In this document: in pieces, positions 27,301-36,687 of the stretch
How the letters are laid out: the number at the start of each line of letters is the position of its first letter
Numbering within the stretch: position 1 is the stretch's first letter
Translations under genes and position numbers: made by a program
Assembly: GCA_001548435.1 (NCBI GenBank)
Contig: AP017308.1
Span: 310,001 to 374,000, forward strand
From: Leptolyngbya sp. NIES-3755
Lineage (GTDB): Bacteria; Cyanobacteriota; Cyanobacteriia; Leptolyngbyales; Leptolyngbyaceae
Direction of reading: 5' to 3'
Length of the DNA stretch: 64,000 nucleotides
The notes under the pieces: generated by a model
Told to the model about the DNA's origin: nothing
The model's input: only the letters and a program-made list of their open reading frames with translations
Databases searched by the model: none

Positions 27301-28058
27301 CGAATCAATTGAGCTTGAGAATTAAAAAACTGTCGCCAAATTCCATAGGTCACAAGCAGCGTCACCAGAATCGTCGAAAATGCCACCATAAAGAGAACAA
27401 CGATTTGAAGCGCGATCGCAGAAATTGGATCGGCTCCTCCCAAAAGCTGACCGCTAAGCAGTTCTGGTAACGTTGCCAGTCCCACGATCGACATAGCATT
27501 GATCACAGGCAAGACTCCCGCTCGAATGGCATCTTTCCGATATTGTGCGATCGCTTGCTCTGGACTCGCTCCTAAACTCAAATGCGTCTCAATCTCTAGT
27601 ACATTAGAATTCAGCGAACTAAATAATCGCTCTCCTGAAATCGTTGCTGCGTTGATTGCTTGAGAAAGGACGATCGCGCCCAACGGAATCAAAAATCTCG
27701 GTTCATACCAAGTTTCAGGCTGAACCACGATCAGTTGCACATAAGCGACGGTTACGATTGTGCTGACTAGGAACGATCCAATCAACCACGGCAGAATCGG
27801 CAACTTTTGGCTAATTCGATTTCTGGTTACGATCGCACTAATAATCAACAAAACTCCTAATACAAACAGAATTAGAAACGGACTTTGGGGAGGCGCAAAC
27901 ACGACCGCCAAAACGTATCCAACAACCGCTAATTGAACGATCGCCCGTCCCGCCGCCAGAATCAGACTTCCTTCGAGTCCGAGTCGCTGCCAAGACGAAA
28001 TTGCAAATGCCGCCAAAATTAGCCCGATCGCCCAAACTGCCTGAATCGCCAAATTCAT
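27294..28058 (-). CDS. fetB: FetB/UPF0014-family ABC permease
   Basis: A 254-residue inner-membrane permease with about seven hydrophobic segments. The conserved core SLGASPEQAIAQYRKDAIRAG and the following PEL-SGQLLGGADP block are typical of UPF0014 proteins, of which E. coli FetB (with ATPase FetA) exports iron and protects against peroxide. No FetA ATPase is beside it here, so the partner would be encoded elsewhere. First gene of the fetB/KaiB-like/cofH operon. The substrate in cyanobacteria is inferred only. Confidence 0.85.
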   Translation of the reverse strand: MNLAIQAVWAIGLILAAFAISSWQRLGLEGSLILAAGRAIVQLAVVGYVLAVVFAPPQSPFLILFVLGVLLIISAIVTRNRISQKLPILPWLIGSFLVSTIVTVAYVQLIVVQPETWYEPRFLIPLGAIVLSQAINAATISGERLFSSLNSNVLEIETHLSLGASPEQAIAQYRKDAIRAGVLPVINAMSIVGLATLPELLSGQLLGGADPISAIALQIVVLFMVAFSTILVTLLVTYGIWRQFFNSQAQLIRW

Positions 28059-28171
28059 TGATTGATTTTCCCCTTGCCTGATATCTTTAGATCCAAGTTT
28101 GAGAAACCAAACTTAATCCCTTCCGGTCTAAAGCATAAGACCAATCTTTACAGGTACGTGGTGTTAACCGA

Positions 28172-29281
28172 GTGAATACAATTCCCCCCTTTGATCTGTC
28201 TGAACAATTCAAGCTCATTGGTTCCGAAATTAATCAAGCTGTTTTAGACGTGTTGGCATCCGGTCGATACATTGGCGGAGCCTCGATCGAGAATTTTGAA
28301 ACGGCTTTCGCTCAATATATTGGTTCCGATATCACGATCGCTTGCAACTCTGGAACGGATGCACTTTTCCTCGCTCTCCGCGCCCTCGATATCGGTGTAG
28401 GCGACGAAGTGATCACCACGCCCTTTACCTTCATCGCCACCGCAGAAACGATCAGTGCGGTCGGTGCAACTCCCGTTTTCATCGATATCGATCCAAAAAC
28501 GTTCAATCTCGATCTCAATCAAATCGAATCTGCAATTACTGAGCGAACGAAAGCGATCGTTCCGGTGCATTTATTCGGTCAGCCTGTGGACATGACGCGC
28601 TTAATGTCGATCGCGAATGCTCACAATCTATCTGTAATCGAAGACTGTGCCCAATCGACCGGAGCAGAATGGGCAGGAAAACGAGTCGGTAGCATCGGAC
28701 AAATCGGCTGTTTCAGCTTTTACCCAACCAAAAATCTAGGCGCGTGTGGTGACGGTGGAGCCATCACAACGAACGATCCAAAGATCGCCGCAAAGCTGAA
28801 AATGCTCAGAGATCATGGACGTTACAGCGGTTATTACCACGAAGAATTAGGCGTGAATAGCCGACTCGACGCGGTTCAAGCGGTGATCCTCCAGATTAAA
28901 TTGCGTTATCTCGATCGCTGGAATCAACAACGCACCGAAATTGCCGATCGCTATCATTCTCTTCTCGCGCCGATTCCTGGAATTGCCGCCCCCGAAACGA
29001 TCTCAGGCGGTCGCAGTGTTTGGAATCAATACACAATCCGAGTCGAACAAAATCGCGACAAACTCAAGAGCGACCTCCAAGCAAAAGGTGTCAATACTGC
29101 TGTTTATTATCCGCTTCCGTTACATTTACAGCCCGTCTACAAATCGTTGGGATATCAATCGGGACAACTGCCAGAGAGCGATCGCGCTGCAAATCAAGTT
29201 CTATCGCTGCCGATGTTCCCCGAACTGACACACGAGCAGCAAGATCAAGTCGTTTACAGTTTGAAAGATTGTCTGAGTTAG
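28172..29281 (+). CDS. DegT/DnrJ/EryC1/StrS-family PLP aminotransferase
   Basis: A 369-residue sugar aminotransferase-type enzyme that transfers an amino group to a keto-sugar nucleotide, for surface glycans. Family marks: NSGTDALFLALRALDIGVGDEV, the EDCAQSTGAEW Asp-His-type pocket, and PLP Lys in FYPTKNLGACGDGG, with RDHGR downstream. Start is GTG 28172. Its promoter shares the 113-bp gap with the divergent fetB operon. No nucleotide-sugar genes adjoin, so the exact sugar is unknown. Confidence 0.92.
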   Translation: MNTIPPFDLSEQFKLIGSEINQAVLDVLASGRYIGGASIENFETAFAQYIGSDITIACNSGTDALFLALRALDIGVGDEVITTPFTFIATAETISAVGATPVFIDIDPKTFNLDLNQIESAITERTKAIVPVHLFGQPVDMTRLMSIANAHNLSVIEDCAQSTGAEWAGKRVGSIGQIGCFSFYPTKNLGACGDGGAITTNDPKIAAKLKMLRDHGRYSGYYHEELGVNSRLDAVQAVILQIKLRYLDRWNQQRTEIADRYHSLLAPIPGIAAPETISGGRSVWNQYTIRVEQNRDKLKSDLQAKGVNTAVYYPLPLHLQPVYKSLGYQSGQLPESDRAANQVLSLPMFPELTHEQQDQVVYSLKDCLS

Positions 29282-29498
29282 ACCAAACTCGATGCTCGAT
29301 CGCTGAAATCCTTATAAAATCTTGTTTCTAGGAATAAAAGCAGTCGGATTTCCGTCTCGAAAAGTTGTAGTTTTATATACTAGAATGAGATGAAACATAA
29401 AGAATAGTAATCATCACGGGCAGTGAGACACTTTCGGAATCGATGATATCGCTGCGGATGATTGCGATTCATCGATCGAGAAAGAGGCAGATACTACC

Positions 29499-31211
29499 GT
29501 GGCTCGAACTCCGCTTTTCCAACTGAAACGATACGACTCCAATGCGATCGCAAATCATTACCGTTTACGCCCGTGGCGAGTAATCTGGCGAGCGCTCCGA
29601 GTGACTTTGCTATTTGTCGGATTTATTCTGGGTCTGAAATGGGATGATTGGCAAGGAGTTGCAGAACGCAATAAGTTCAAACGCGCTGCCCAACTCCGTC
29701 AAATTCTCACCAAATTAGGTCCCACGTTCATCAAAGTTGGTCAAGCCCTTTCGACTCGTCCCGACCTGATTCGCCGTGACTTCCTCGACGAATTGATCAA
29801 GCTACAAGATCAGTTACCTCCATTTCCAAGTAATCTCGCCTTTCGGATTATCGAGATGGAACTGGATGCCGATGTCGATGAGATCTTTGCTCAAATTACG
29901 CCAAGTCCGATCGCGGCTGCTTCTCTCGGTCAGGTCTACCGTGCCAGACTCAAGACAGGTGAAGAAGTCGCGGTCAAAGTTCAACGTCCGAACCTTCTCC
30001 CGACTCTAACGCTCGATCTCTACTTGATGCGTTGGGCAGCGGGTTGGTTAGCTCCCTGGCTTCCTCTGAATTTAGGGCACGACCTAACGCTAATCGTGGA
30101 CGAATTCGGCACAAAACTATTTGAAGAAATCGACTATTTGAACGAAGGACGCAACGCCGAGAAATTCGCTGCAAACTTCCGCAATGATCCTTCAGTGAAA
30201 GTGCCCTCAATCTATTGGCGCTACACGGCTCAGCACGTTCTCGTTCTGGAATGGATCAACGGCTATAAATTAACGGATGTTGAAGGGATTCGTGCCGCTG
30301 GAGCCGATCCTAATGCGATCGTCCGAATCGGTGTCACTTCTGGCTTACGTCAACTTTTAGAATTCGGTTTCTTCCACGCCGATCCCCATCCTGGAAACCT
30401 TTTTGCCGTTCCCACGCCTTCCGGTGGACAAATGGCGTACATCGATTTTGGCATGATGGATCAGCTTGAAGAAGAAGCCAAAGAAACGCTCGTGGATGCG
30501 GTCGTTCACTTAATCAATAAAGATTACGTCGATCTGGCTCACGACTTCGTAAAACTCGGCTTCCTCGCTCCAGGCACAGACATTTATCCGATCGTTCCTG
30601 CACTCGAATCTGTTCTCGGCGACATCATGGGCGAAAGCGTCAGCAACTTCAACTTCAAGACGATTACCGATCGCTTTAGCGAGTTGATGTACGAATACCC
30701 GTTCCGAGTTCCCGCAAAATTCGCGCTCATTATTCGATCGCTGGTCACTCAAGAAGGTTTAGCCCTCACCCTCGATCCGAACTTCAAGATCGTGGAAATT
30801 GCTTATCCGTATGTCGCTCGACGTTTGTTAACTGGAGAATCTCCTCGGTTGCGTCGTCGCTTGATCGAAGTCTTGTTCAAAGATGGAAAGTTCCAGTGGC
30901 ATCGTTTGGAAAATATGATCTCGATCGCCAGATCCGATTCTAATTTTGACATTCTTCCGACTGCTCAACTCGGTTTACAGTACTTACTCTCGGATGAAGG
31001 ACAGTTTCTTCGTCGCCAATTATTGGTTGCGCTGACCGAAGACGATCGCTTACACACCGAAGAAGTCCAACGCCTTTGGGAATTAGTCAAAGACGATATC
31101 AAACCCGCTCGACTCTGGACAGCGGCACTCGGCGCATTTGCAGAACTTTCTCCCGCTGCGGCGTTGATCCCAACAGTTTCTTCTTTGACGGGGATCAAGC
31201 TAGAACGGTAG
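29499..31211 (+). CDS. ABC1/UbiB/AarF-family atypical kinase
   Basis: A 570-residue member of the UbiB family, which supports quinone and prenyl-lipid metabolism in membranes and plastids. It shows the signature KxGQ motif (FIKVGQALSTRPD), the invariant Lys region VAVKVQRP, the catalytic HADPHPGNL and metal-binding DFG (YIDFGMMDQ). One hydrophobic segment lies near residues 35-45 and weaker ones at the C terminus. Start is GTG 29499 with AGAGG upstream. Cyanobacteria carry several paralogues; which one this is is not resolved. Confidence 0.92.
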   Translation: MARTPLFQLKRYDSNAIANHYRLRPWRVIWRALRVTLLFVGFILGLKWDDWQGVAERNKFKRAAQLRQILTKLGPTFIKVGQALSTRPDLIRRDFLDELIKLQDQLPPFPSNLAFRIIEMELDADVDEIFAQITPSPIAAASLGQVYRARLKTGEEVAVKVQRPNLLPTLTLDLYLMRWAAGWLAPWLPLNLGHDLTLIVDEFGTKLFEEIDYLNEGRNAEKFAANFRNDPSVKVPSIYWRYTAQHVLVLEWINGYKLTDVEGIRAAGADPNAIVRIGVTSGLRQLLEFGFFHADPHPGNLFAVPTPSGGQMAYIDFGMMDQLEEEAKETLVDAVVHLINKDYVDLAHDFVKLGFLAPGTDIYPIVPALESVLGDIMGESVSNFNFKTITDRFSELMYEYPFRVPAKFALIIRSLVTQEGLALTLDPNFKIVEIAYPYVARRLLTGESPRLRRRLIEVLFKDGKFQWHRLENMISIARSDSNFDILPTAQLGLQYLLSDEGQFLRRQLLVALTEDDRLHTEEVQRLWELVKDDIKPARLWTAALGAFAELSPAAALIPTVSSLTGIKLER

Positions 31212-31251
31212 GATATGGGGACAAAGGCATTCTTAACCTAAACTATCCATC

Positions 31252-31626
31252 GTGCAATACTTTTTTCCTCAACCTCCGTATCTGCTGCTCGTTGCTGGAC
31301 TGTTGGCGAGTATTGCCTCCGGACTAGCATTTGAAGCGGTCTTAAAACAATCCGTGAAAGACTGGAACGAAAACAAATCGACTCGTAGCCTAGCCACGAT
31401 GCGCGGACTCTCACTCTTTACGCCGTTCCTCGGAATGGCAGGTGGCGCATTTTTCTTTCTTGGTGCGGGAGTCGAGATCTTTGGAATTCCGACCGCATTT
31501 GCGTATGGGGTTTCATTGCCTCTAACCATTGGAACGGCATGGCTTGTATGGTGGCAGTTGGGTAAAATCCTGACCCAAATCGAGCAAGGTGGCTCAGCCG
31601 CTCTCGACCTCGATTCTTGGGGTTAA
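31252..31626 (+). CDS. Conserved small membrane protein, function unknown
   Basis: A 124-residue cyanobacterial-type protein starting at GTG 31252 with three hydrophobic segments (about 10-30, 55-77, 80-105) and an acidic C terminus. It lies 40 bases after the UbiB-family gene and is closed by a terminator at 31648-31680, so it is probably the last gene of that transcript. No motif points to a role. Confidence 0.75.
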   Translation: MQYFFPQPPYLLLVAGLLASIASGLAFEAVLKQSVKDWNENKSTRSLATMRGLSLFTPFLGMAGGAFFFLGAGVEIFGIPTAFAYGVSLPLTIGTAWLVWWQLGKILTQIEQGGSAALDLDSWG

Positions 31627-31647
31627 TTCTTAAAAAGCGTTCTACAG

Positions 31648-31680
31648 CCCCGTTGGTTCATCACAGCCAGCGGGGTTTTT
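31648..31680 (+). terminator. Rho-independent terminator
   Basis: Stem CCCCGTTGG / CCAGCGGGG (one G-T pair, 10-base loop) followed by TTTTT, 21 bases after the small membrane protein stop. Confidence 0.85.
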
Positions 31681-31811
31681 AGTTTAATCAAATTTATAAA
31701 GTTTTGTTGCGCTACTTATTTCTTCATTGTCGTAAATCTATCCCAGGATATACTCTTACAAACTTCTGTTGTAACGACACATTGCTGAATCTTTGGGAGT
31801 AGAAACAATCC

Positions 31812-32183
31812 GTGCAAGACACTAGCAGCTTAGACCTCGAACAAGAATTGAATCGTCTCACTTGTGCATTTGCAGCCCGTAACACTGAAATCGGCAAGGC
31901 GGTCATCGCTAACTTGAGAAGCCGTCTCACTCTACGGGAAGTGGCAGGCATGGTGATTGTCAGCTTAGAGCGGTTAGTCTGGACTGATCAACTTGCCTTT
32001 TGTTGGGCGATCGAGCAAGTCATCCCTGGTTACGTCATGCGAGAAATTCGCCGAATCACCTCTGTGACCATTTATCGCCGTCTCATCACTCAAGGCTACG
32101 AACCCGGTCAAGATTTCAGCATGGATGGCAAAGGGCAAGTCCTACTCAACGAGCAAGCTAAAACCTCGATCTTCGCCAGCTAA
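31812..32183 (+). CDS. Conserved cyanobacterial protein, function unknown
   Basis: A 123-residue soluble protein from GTG 31812 (AGAAACAATCC upstream). It is helical with a Leu/Arg-rich centre (LRSRLTLREVAGMVIVSLERL) and an IYRRLITQGYEPGQDFSM end. No membrane segment or known domain. The preceding 130 bases hold its promoter. Confidence 0.65.
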   Translation: MQDTSSLDLEQELNRLTCAFAARNTEIGKAVIANLRSRLTLREVAGMVIVSLERLVWTDQLAFCWAIEQVIPGYVMREIRRITSVTIYRRLITQGYEPGQDFSMDGKGQVLLNEQAKTSIFAS

Positions 32184-32567
32184 TTGATCGAACGCGATCG
32201 CAATTCAATCAAACAAAGTCTACCCAGAGTACTGAGAATTTTACAGTCCCTTCGGTGGACTTTCTGCTATGAGAGCCACCATTTTAAATTTTTTACACGA
32301 TCGAATTTCATTCCGATTCTCTTGACATTAGTTCTCAATTATTCTATCTTTTCTTCTTGAGAAGCAGTTTCAATAATAAATTGATTTTCCACCAAAATAA
32401 CCGCTTTCCTTCAATATTGATTTTTTGCTGTCTTCTCACGCAAGTGCAATTATTTTTCGCTTGAACTTGCAAACCCAAATCAATATCTTTGTTCTTTTTT
32501 ACTTGAGAATTAATCTTATTTTATTCAACTGATTAAGTTCGCAAAAATTGTCCTGCCTCATAAACGA
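32184..32567. other. 384-bp AT-rich intergenic region
   Basis: No gene is supported. A weak hairpin GTCC-CTTCGGT-GGAC lies near 32246-32260, and the rest is A/T-rich with runs of T (for example around 32490-32525), consistent with a promoter region for the InsA-like gene. Nothing else is visible. Confidence 0.6.
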
Positions 32568-32867
32568 ATGAAATGCCCTAAGTGTAGTTCTACTGACATC
32601 AATCGAAACGGTCATTGCCGAGGCAAGCAGAACTACCGCTGTAAAGCTTGTGGTCGCCAATTCGTCGAGTCTCGTTCGGTCAGAGGCTACTCCGAGGATG
32701 CCAAACAAATCTGCCTAAAAATGTATCGTGATGGTATTGGATTTAGAGCGATCGAGCGCACGACTGGAATCAGTCACAACACAATCATCAATTGGGTAAA
32801 ACAAGCCGAATCTGACTCTTCAGACCTCGAAGAACAGCCAGACGAACTCTCAACTTTGCTGCTTTAA
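32568..32867 (+). CDS. Orphan IS1 InsA-like zinc-finger/HTH protein
   Basis: A 99-residue protein matching the N-terminal half of cyanobacterial IS1-type transposases: a four-Cys zinc finger (CPKC ... CKAC) in residues 3-32 and a helix-turn-helix (GFRAIERTTGISHNTIINWVKQ) in 57-78. It stops after a short acidic tail; the InsB/DDE part is absent and no inverted repeats are seen around it. It is either a remnant or a domesticated DNA-binding protein; the intact frame and close downstream gene leave domestication open. Confidence 0.72.
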   Translation: MKCPKCSSTDINRNGHCRGKQNYRCKACGRQFVESRSVRGYSEDAKQICLKMYRDGIGFRAIERTTGISHNTIINWVKQAESDSSDLEEQPDELSTLLL

Positions 32868-32891
32868 CCCAATCAACCCTAAACAATCAAA

Positions 32892-33128
32892 ATGAGTTCA
32901 GATTTCTCACCCACCTATTACACGATCGAAGGCGATCATCGCTGGCAAGTCTACCGCCGCCTCTGCGAACTTGATATCGCCTGCTCATGTACCGCCTATC
33001 AACCGCTCACCGTTCAAATTGATAGCCCGATCGCATTTATCCAACTCTGGAGCGTTATGCGACAAGCTACAATCCCGCGCCAAACCTTAGCAGATAGCTT
33101 AGAACGATGCTGGAAATATCGCGCTTAA
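32892..33128 (+). CDS. Asr1405/Asl0597-family small protein
   Basis: A 78-residue cyanobacterial protein with the pattern HRWQVYRRLCELDIACSC, QPLTVQIDSP, FIQLWSVMRQ and a C-terminal LERCW, which I recognise from the Asr1405/Asl0597 family. Function unknown; the conserved Cys and Trp residues are notable. Start ATG 32892. Its end overlaps the convergent CheW stop by 4 bases. Confidence 0.7.
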   Translation: MSSDFSPTYYTIEGDHRWQVYRRLCELDIACSCTAYQPLTVQIDSPIAFIQLWSVMRQATIPRQTLADSLERCWKYRA

Positions 33129-33598
33129 GCGCCCTCTAACATCGTCAAAACTCGCTTTAAGTCGAGCAGAAATATCGCCAGTGTTGCCTTTCCTTGCGGC
33201 AGTACGACCACTTGACTCGCAATACTCAGAGGATGACCTTGACGATAAGGTGCAGGCAATTGTCGAATTGTTGCTGCCTCAACTTCAATCAAATCTGGCG
33301 GTGCATCGACTCGAATCGCGCAAAGTTCCGTACCCAGTTTTGCAACCACTAAGAAATCACTCTCAGGTGTCGTTCGGGCTTGATTGAGACGAAGCTGCGA
33401 TCGCAAATTCAATACCGAAATCGTATGCTGTCCCAACGGCAATAATTCAAGCCGATCTGAAGTTTGCGCCTTCAATTCTTCAGGGCAATTCACGACCCGC
33501 AGAATTTGATCGACCGGAAGTCCCAATCGATAGCCAGCGATCGCAAAAACAATCAATCGAACTGTTGCAGCTTGAGACCGATTCATGACTTGACTCAT
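33125..33598 (-). CDS. CheW-like coupling protein (distal gene of the pix-like operon)
   Basis: A 157-residue CheW-domain protein (LIVFAIAGYRLGLPVDQILRVV, ISVLNLRSQL, FLVVAKLGTELCAIRVD) that would couple receptors to CheA. Its start overlaps the CheA stop by 4 bases, so it is translationally coupled. The canonical Synechocystis pix/tax1 set has one CheW (PixI); this second copy at the 3' end is an addition. Confidence 0.85.
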   Translation of the reverse strand: MSQVMNRSQAATVRLIVFAIAGYRLGLPVDQILRVVNCPEELKAQTSDRLELLPLGQHTISVLNLRSQLRLNQARTTPESDFLVVAKLGTELCAIRVDAPPDLIEVEAATIRQLPAPYRQGHPLSIASQVVVLPQGKATLAIFLLDLKRVLTMLEGA

Positions 33599-36500
33599 CG
33601 TGCCACCTTTCCTTTGATCAATCGATCGACGACCTGAATTAACTCACCCTGATCAAACGGCTTGGTCATATAAGCTGCTGCTCCTAATTGTTTCGCTAAT
33701 TGTTGATGCTTTTCATTGGTGCGAGAAGTCAGCATAATGACTGGAACTTGGTTCAGTTGAGCTTCCTGCTGATATCGCATCAGAAACTCAAATCCATTCA
33801 ATCGTGGCATTTCAACATCACAAGTAATCAGTTCAATCTCAGAATGCCGCTGCAATTGTTCGATCGCGTCCAATCCATCTTTAGCTTGAATCACGTGATA
33901 GCCTGCACCATCCAACGCGGCTGAAACAACTTGCCGAACGGTCATCGAATCATCAATCACTAAAACTGATCGAGTTCGTTGAACGATCGTTGGCTCAATT
34001 GGAGTCGCTACAGAACTAGACTTTGTATGATTCTGTTCAATGAGCGCTAAGGCATCGATCGCCAACAACGATCGACCATCTCCCAAAACACTACAGCCGT
34101 AAACATAACTTGGAGATGCGATCGCGCTTCCCACAGGTCGCAATACAAGTTCCTGTTCACCCAAAACGCGATCGACCTCGATTCCAATCCACCCATTCTG
34201 ATGTTTGAGCACCAAAATCGATGAAGTCAATGTCGGAACCGCACCAAACTCTTCGGATGAATGAATCGCTGATTGCATTCCCGCCAACCAATTCGTATAA
34301 GTGATGGCACGAGAAAGAGAATGAATCGGAACGGTATGCTCTTCTCCTTCATACTGCCAACGAAGAACGCGCTGATTACCAAGCTGTTCAGTCTCAACTG
34401 CATCGGGTGAAACAATTCGAGCGACTTCCTCAGAGATCATGCCGTAAATTGCGTTTCCTGCTTGGCAAACTAATAATCTGGCACTAATCAACGTGAGTGG
34501 TAGTTGCATTGAAAACGTTGTGCCTTGGTTTGGAACTGAGGTCACAGTAACGTTTCCTTGCATTGATCGAACCTGCGATCGCACTACATCCAGTCCAACC
34601 CCTCGCCCAGACAAATCGGTGATACTTTGAGCAGTAGAGAACCCAGACTCAAACAGCAGATTCAACAATTCAGCTTCGGTAAATTGATCAACTTGATTGG
34701 AAATTAATCGCTGTTGTTCAAATCCACGCTGACAGATAGTTTGCAAGTTCAAACCGCGTCCATCGTCGCTAACTTCAATCAAGGTTCGATTTCCTTGTTG
34801 ATAAGCCCGAATTTCGATTTCACCGATCGGTTTTCCTTGTCTTTGTCGCTCTACGTCTGATTCAATTCCATGATCAAACGCATTCCGAACCAAATGCAGC
34901 AATGGATCATAAAGCTTTTCAGCGAGTGCTTTATCGACCATCACTTGAGTTCCAACAAGCTTTAGTTTGACAGTTTTACCGTGTGTTTCGCTGAGTTGCT
35001 GAATCACTGCGGGGAATCGATTGAGGATTGTTCCGATCGGCATCATCCGAACTGTAATCAGATCATCCCGTAGATTCGTTAATAGCCTTCCTTGCTTACC
35101 TCGCACCAATCGAGACTCGCGGGCTAAAAACTCGATCGCTTCGGCAGAAGTTTCAAGTTGTTCAGCTTCCGTTAATGCAGTTTGCACCAGTAAGTGAAGC
35201 TCATTGTATCGATCGAGTTCTAGCGAGTCGAATCGCTGCTTGCTATCATTGCCTATTAAATATTGAGCATCCCTAGATAAACGTTCTGGTGCAATAAACG
35301 CCCAATCGTGTAACTGTGCGAGAACGTGTTGATGATGATTTAATCGATCGAGCAATTCCGTCAACATCACCTGAAGCCGCTCATCTTGTAACGATTGCTG
35401 ATTTTGATGAATTAGCAACTCACTGGTAATAAAGCTCAGTGATTCCAGATGTGCCAAATTAACCCGAACATTGTCCTGAGCAGTCGGCTTTTGAGGAACA
35501 GGTTGTGGAAGTTCAATGGGTTGAGCCTCAGTCGGTTGAACTTCAATGGATCGAGGTGCAGGACTGGATTGCTCAGATGATGGAGTATCCCAAAGTTCAA
35601 ATCCGTCATCTGTTGGAGATTGTTCTAGTTCTTCAAATTGACTTGCTAATGCTTCTAGTTCAGGATCAATCACGAATGGATCGCTTGTCACTGGAGCAGG
35701 CTGAACAGGTTCAGGTTTGATCGGTAACGGTTCGATCGCTGGAAGTTCAGGAGAACGTCGAAAGAATTGCTTTAATCTTGCCCAAGGGCGCAGCGTTTCT
35801 TGAGGGTCAGCCTGATTCGATTTCTGTGCTCCTGCCAGTTGTTTGAGAGCGGCTGAAACTTCACCACCTGAAACTCGATCGCCATTCAGTACCGCGATTT
35901 GTCCCTGTCGAAAATCTGCGAGTGCTGCTTGAGCAATTTCAATCACTCGCTCTGGGTTGCGTTTGAGTGCCTTCATTGTCGTTTCAGCGATCGCACCAAA
36001 TCCTTTCAAATTCAGCGACTCTGCCAATCCTGAAAAAACTTCTGCCTGTGTTTCTAGCGTTTGAGCGATCGTCGTTGGATTGCCCTGTGAAATTGCGATC
36101 GCTAATTGTTCAAGCCGTTCTCGCACTCCCGTTTCAAACAGCGATTGGACAATATCAAATCCTAATTCTGCTGAAGTTGGCAATGCTGCGTTTGCATCAA
36201 AATGCTTACCGAGCTTATTCCGAATCTTAGAAAAGATCGCTTCAGCCCGATTTAATAGCTCTGCATCTTGACAAGCAACGCCCGCGATCGCAGTTGTCAA
36301 TGGCATTCGTAAACAGTCGTATCCTTCATACAGCAATGCTTCTAGCTCTGAATCTAATTCGACTTCAGGCTTGTACAGTGCTTTGAACACATCCTCTAAT
36401 GAATGTGCGATCGACTTCATACTGTCAAATCCGACGCTGGCGGCGGCTCCTTTGAGCGTATGAGCCGATCGCATCAATTCGTGGACTTTGGCAGCCGATC

Positions 36501-36609
36501 GATCGTGACGTAGCGAGAATAGGTTTTGCTCGATCGAGTGGAGTAAATCTTGTGCTTCCGTCAGAAAGTACGAGTAAGTTTGTTCACGGAGTTTAGGGTC
36601 AGAAACCAT
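33595..36609 (-). CDS. Hybrid CheA-type histidine kinase with receiver (PixL-like)
   Basis: A 1004-residue chemotaxis kinase. In order: Hpt domain with phospho-acceptor His50 (SAHTLKGAAAS), a second degenerate helical Hpt-like region (about 160-250), an acidic/Pro/Gln-rich linker (about 280-390), dimerisation helix, HATPase with N-box LVRNAFDHGIESD and GRGVGLDVV, a CheW-like P5 domain, and a C-terminal receiver with Asp931 (LITCDVEMPRLNG) and Lys in MTKPF. It would control type IV pilus motility through CheY/PatA-like regulators (inference from pix homology). Overlaps the distal cheW by 4 bases. Confidence 0.93.
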   Translation of the reverse strand: MVSDPKLREQTYSYFLTEAQDLLHSIEQNLFSLRHDRSAAKVHELMRSAHTLKGAAASVGFDSMKSIAHSLEDVFKALYKPEVELDSELEALLYEGYDCLRMPLTTAIAGVACQDAELLNRAEAIFSKIRNKLGKHFDANAALPTSAELGFDIVQSLFETGVRERLEQLAIAISQGNPTTIAQTLETQAEVFSGLAESLNLKGFGAIAETTMKALKRNPERVIEIAQAALADFRQGQIAVLNGDRVSGGEVSAALKQLAGAQKSNQADPQETLRPWARLKQFFRRSPELPAIEPLPIKPEPVQPAPVTSDPFVIDPELEALASQFEELEQSPTDDGFELWDTPSSEQSSPAPRSIEVQPTEAQPIELPQPVPQKPTAQDNVRVNLAHLESLSFITSELLIHQNQQSLQDERLQVMLTELLDRLNHHQHVLAQLHDWAFIAPERLSRDAQYLIGNDSKQRFDSLELDRYNELHLLVQTALTEAEQLETSAEAIEFLARESRLVRGKQGRLLTNLRDDLITVRMMPIGTILNRFPAVIQQLSETHGKTVKLKLVGTQVMVDKALAEKLYDPLLHLVRNAFDHGIESDVERQRQGKPIGEIEIRAYQQGNRTLIEVSDDGRGLNLQTICQRGFEQQRLISNQVDQFTEAELLNLLFESGFSTAQSITDLSGRGVGLDVVRSQVRSMQGNVTVTSVPNQGTTFSMQLPLTLISARLLVCQAGNAIYGMISEEVARIVSPDAVETEQLGNQRVLRWQYEGEEHTVPIHSLSRAITYTNWLAGMQSAIHSSEEFGAVPTLTSSILVLKHQNGWIGIEVDRVLGEQELVLRPVGSAIASPSYVYGCSVLGDGRSLLAIDALALIEQNHTKSSSVATPIEPTIVQRTRSVLVIDDSMTVRQVVSAALDGAGYHVIQAKDGLDAIEQLQRHSEIELITCDVEMPRLNGFEFLMRYQQEAQLNQVPVIMLTSRTNEKHQQLAKQLGAAAYMTKPFDQGELIQVVDRLIKGKVAR

Positions 36610-36687
36610 AGAGAAATCAGAGGGCTAGATTTGGGTGAAAGATGCGATCGGGGTTAAGCACTCAATCAGAACCTAACCCCGAATTCC

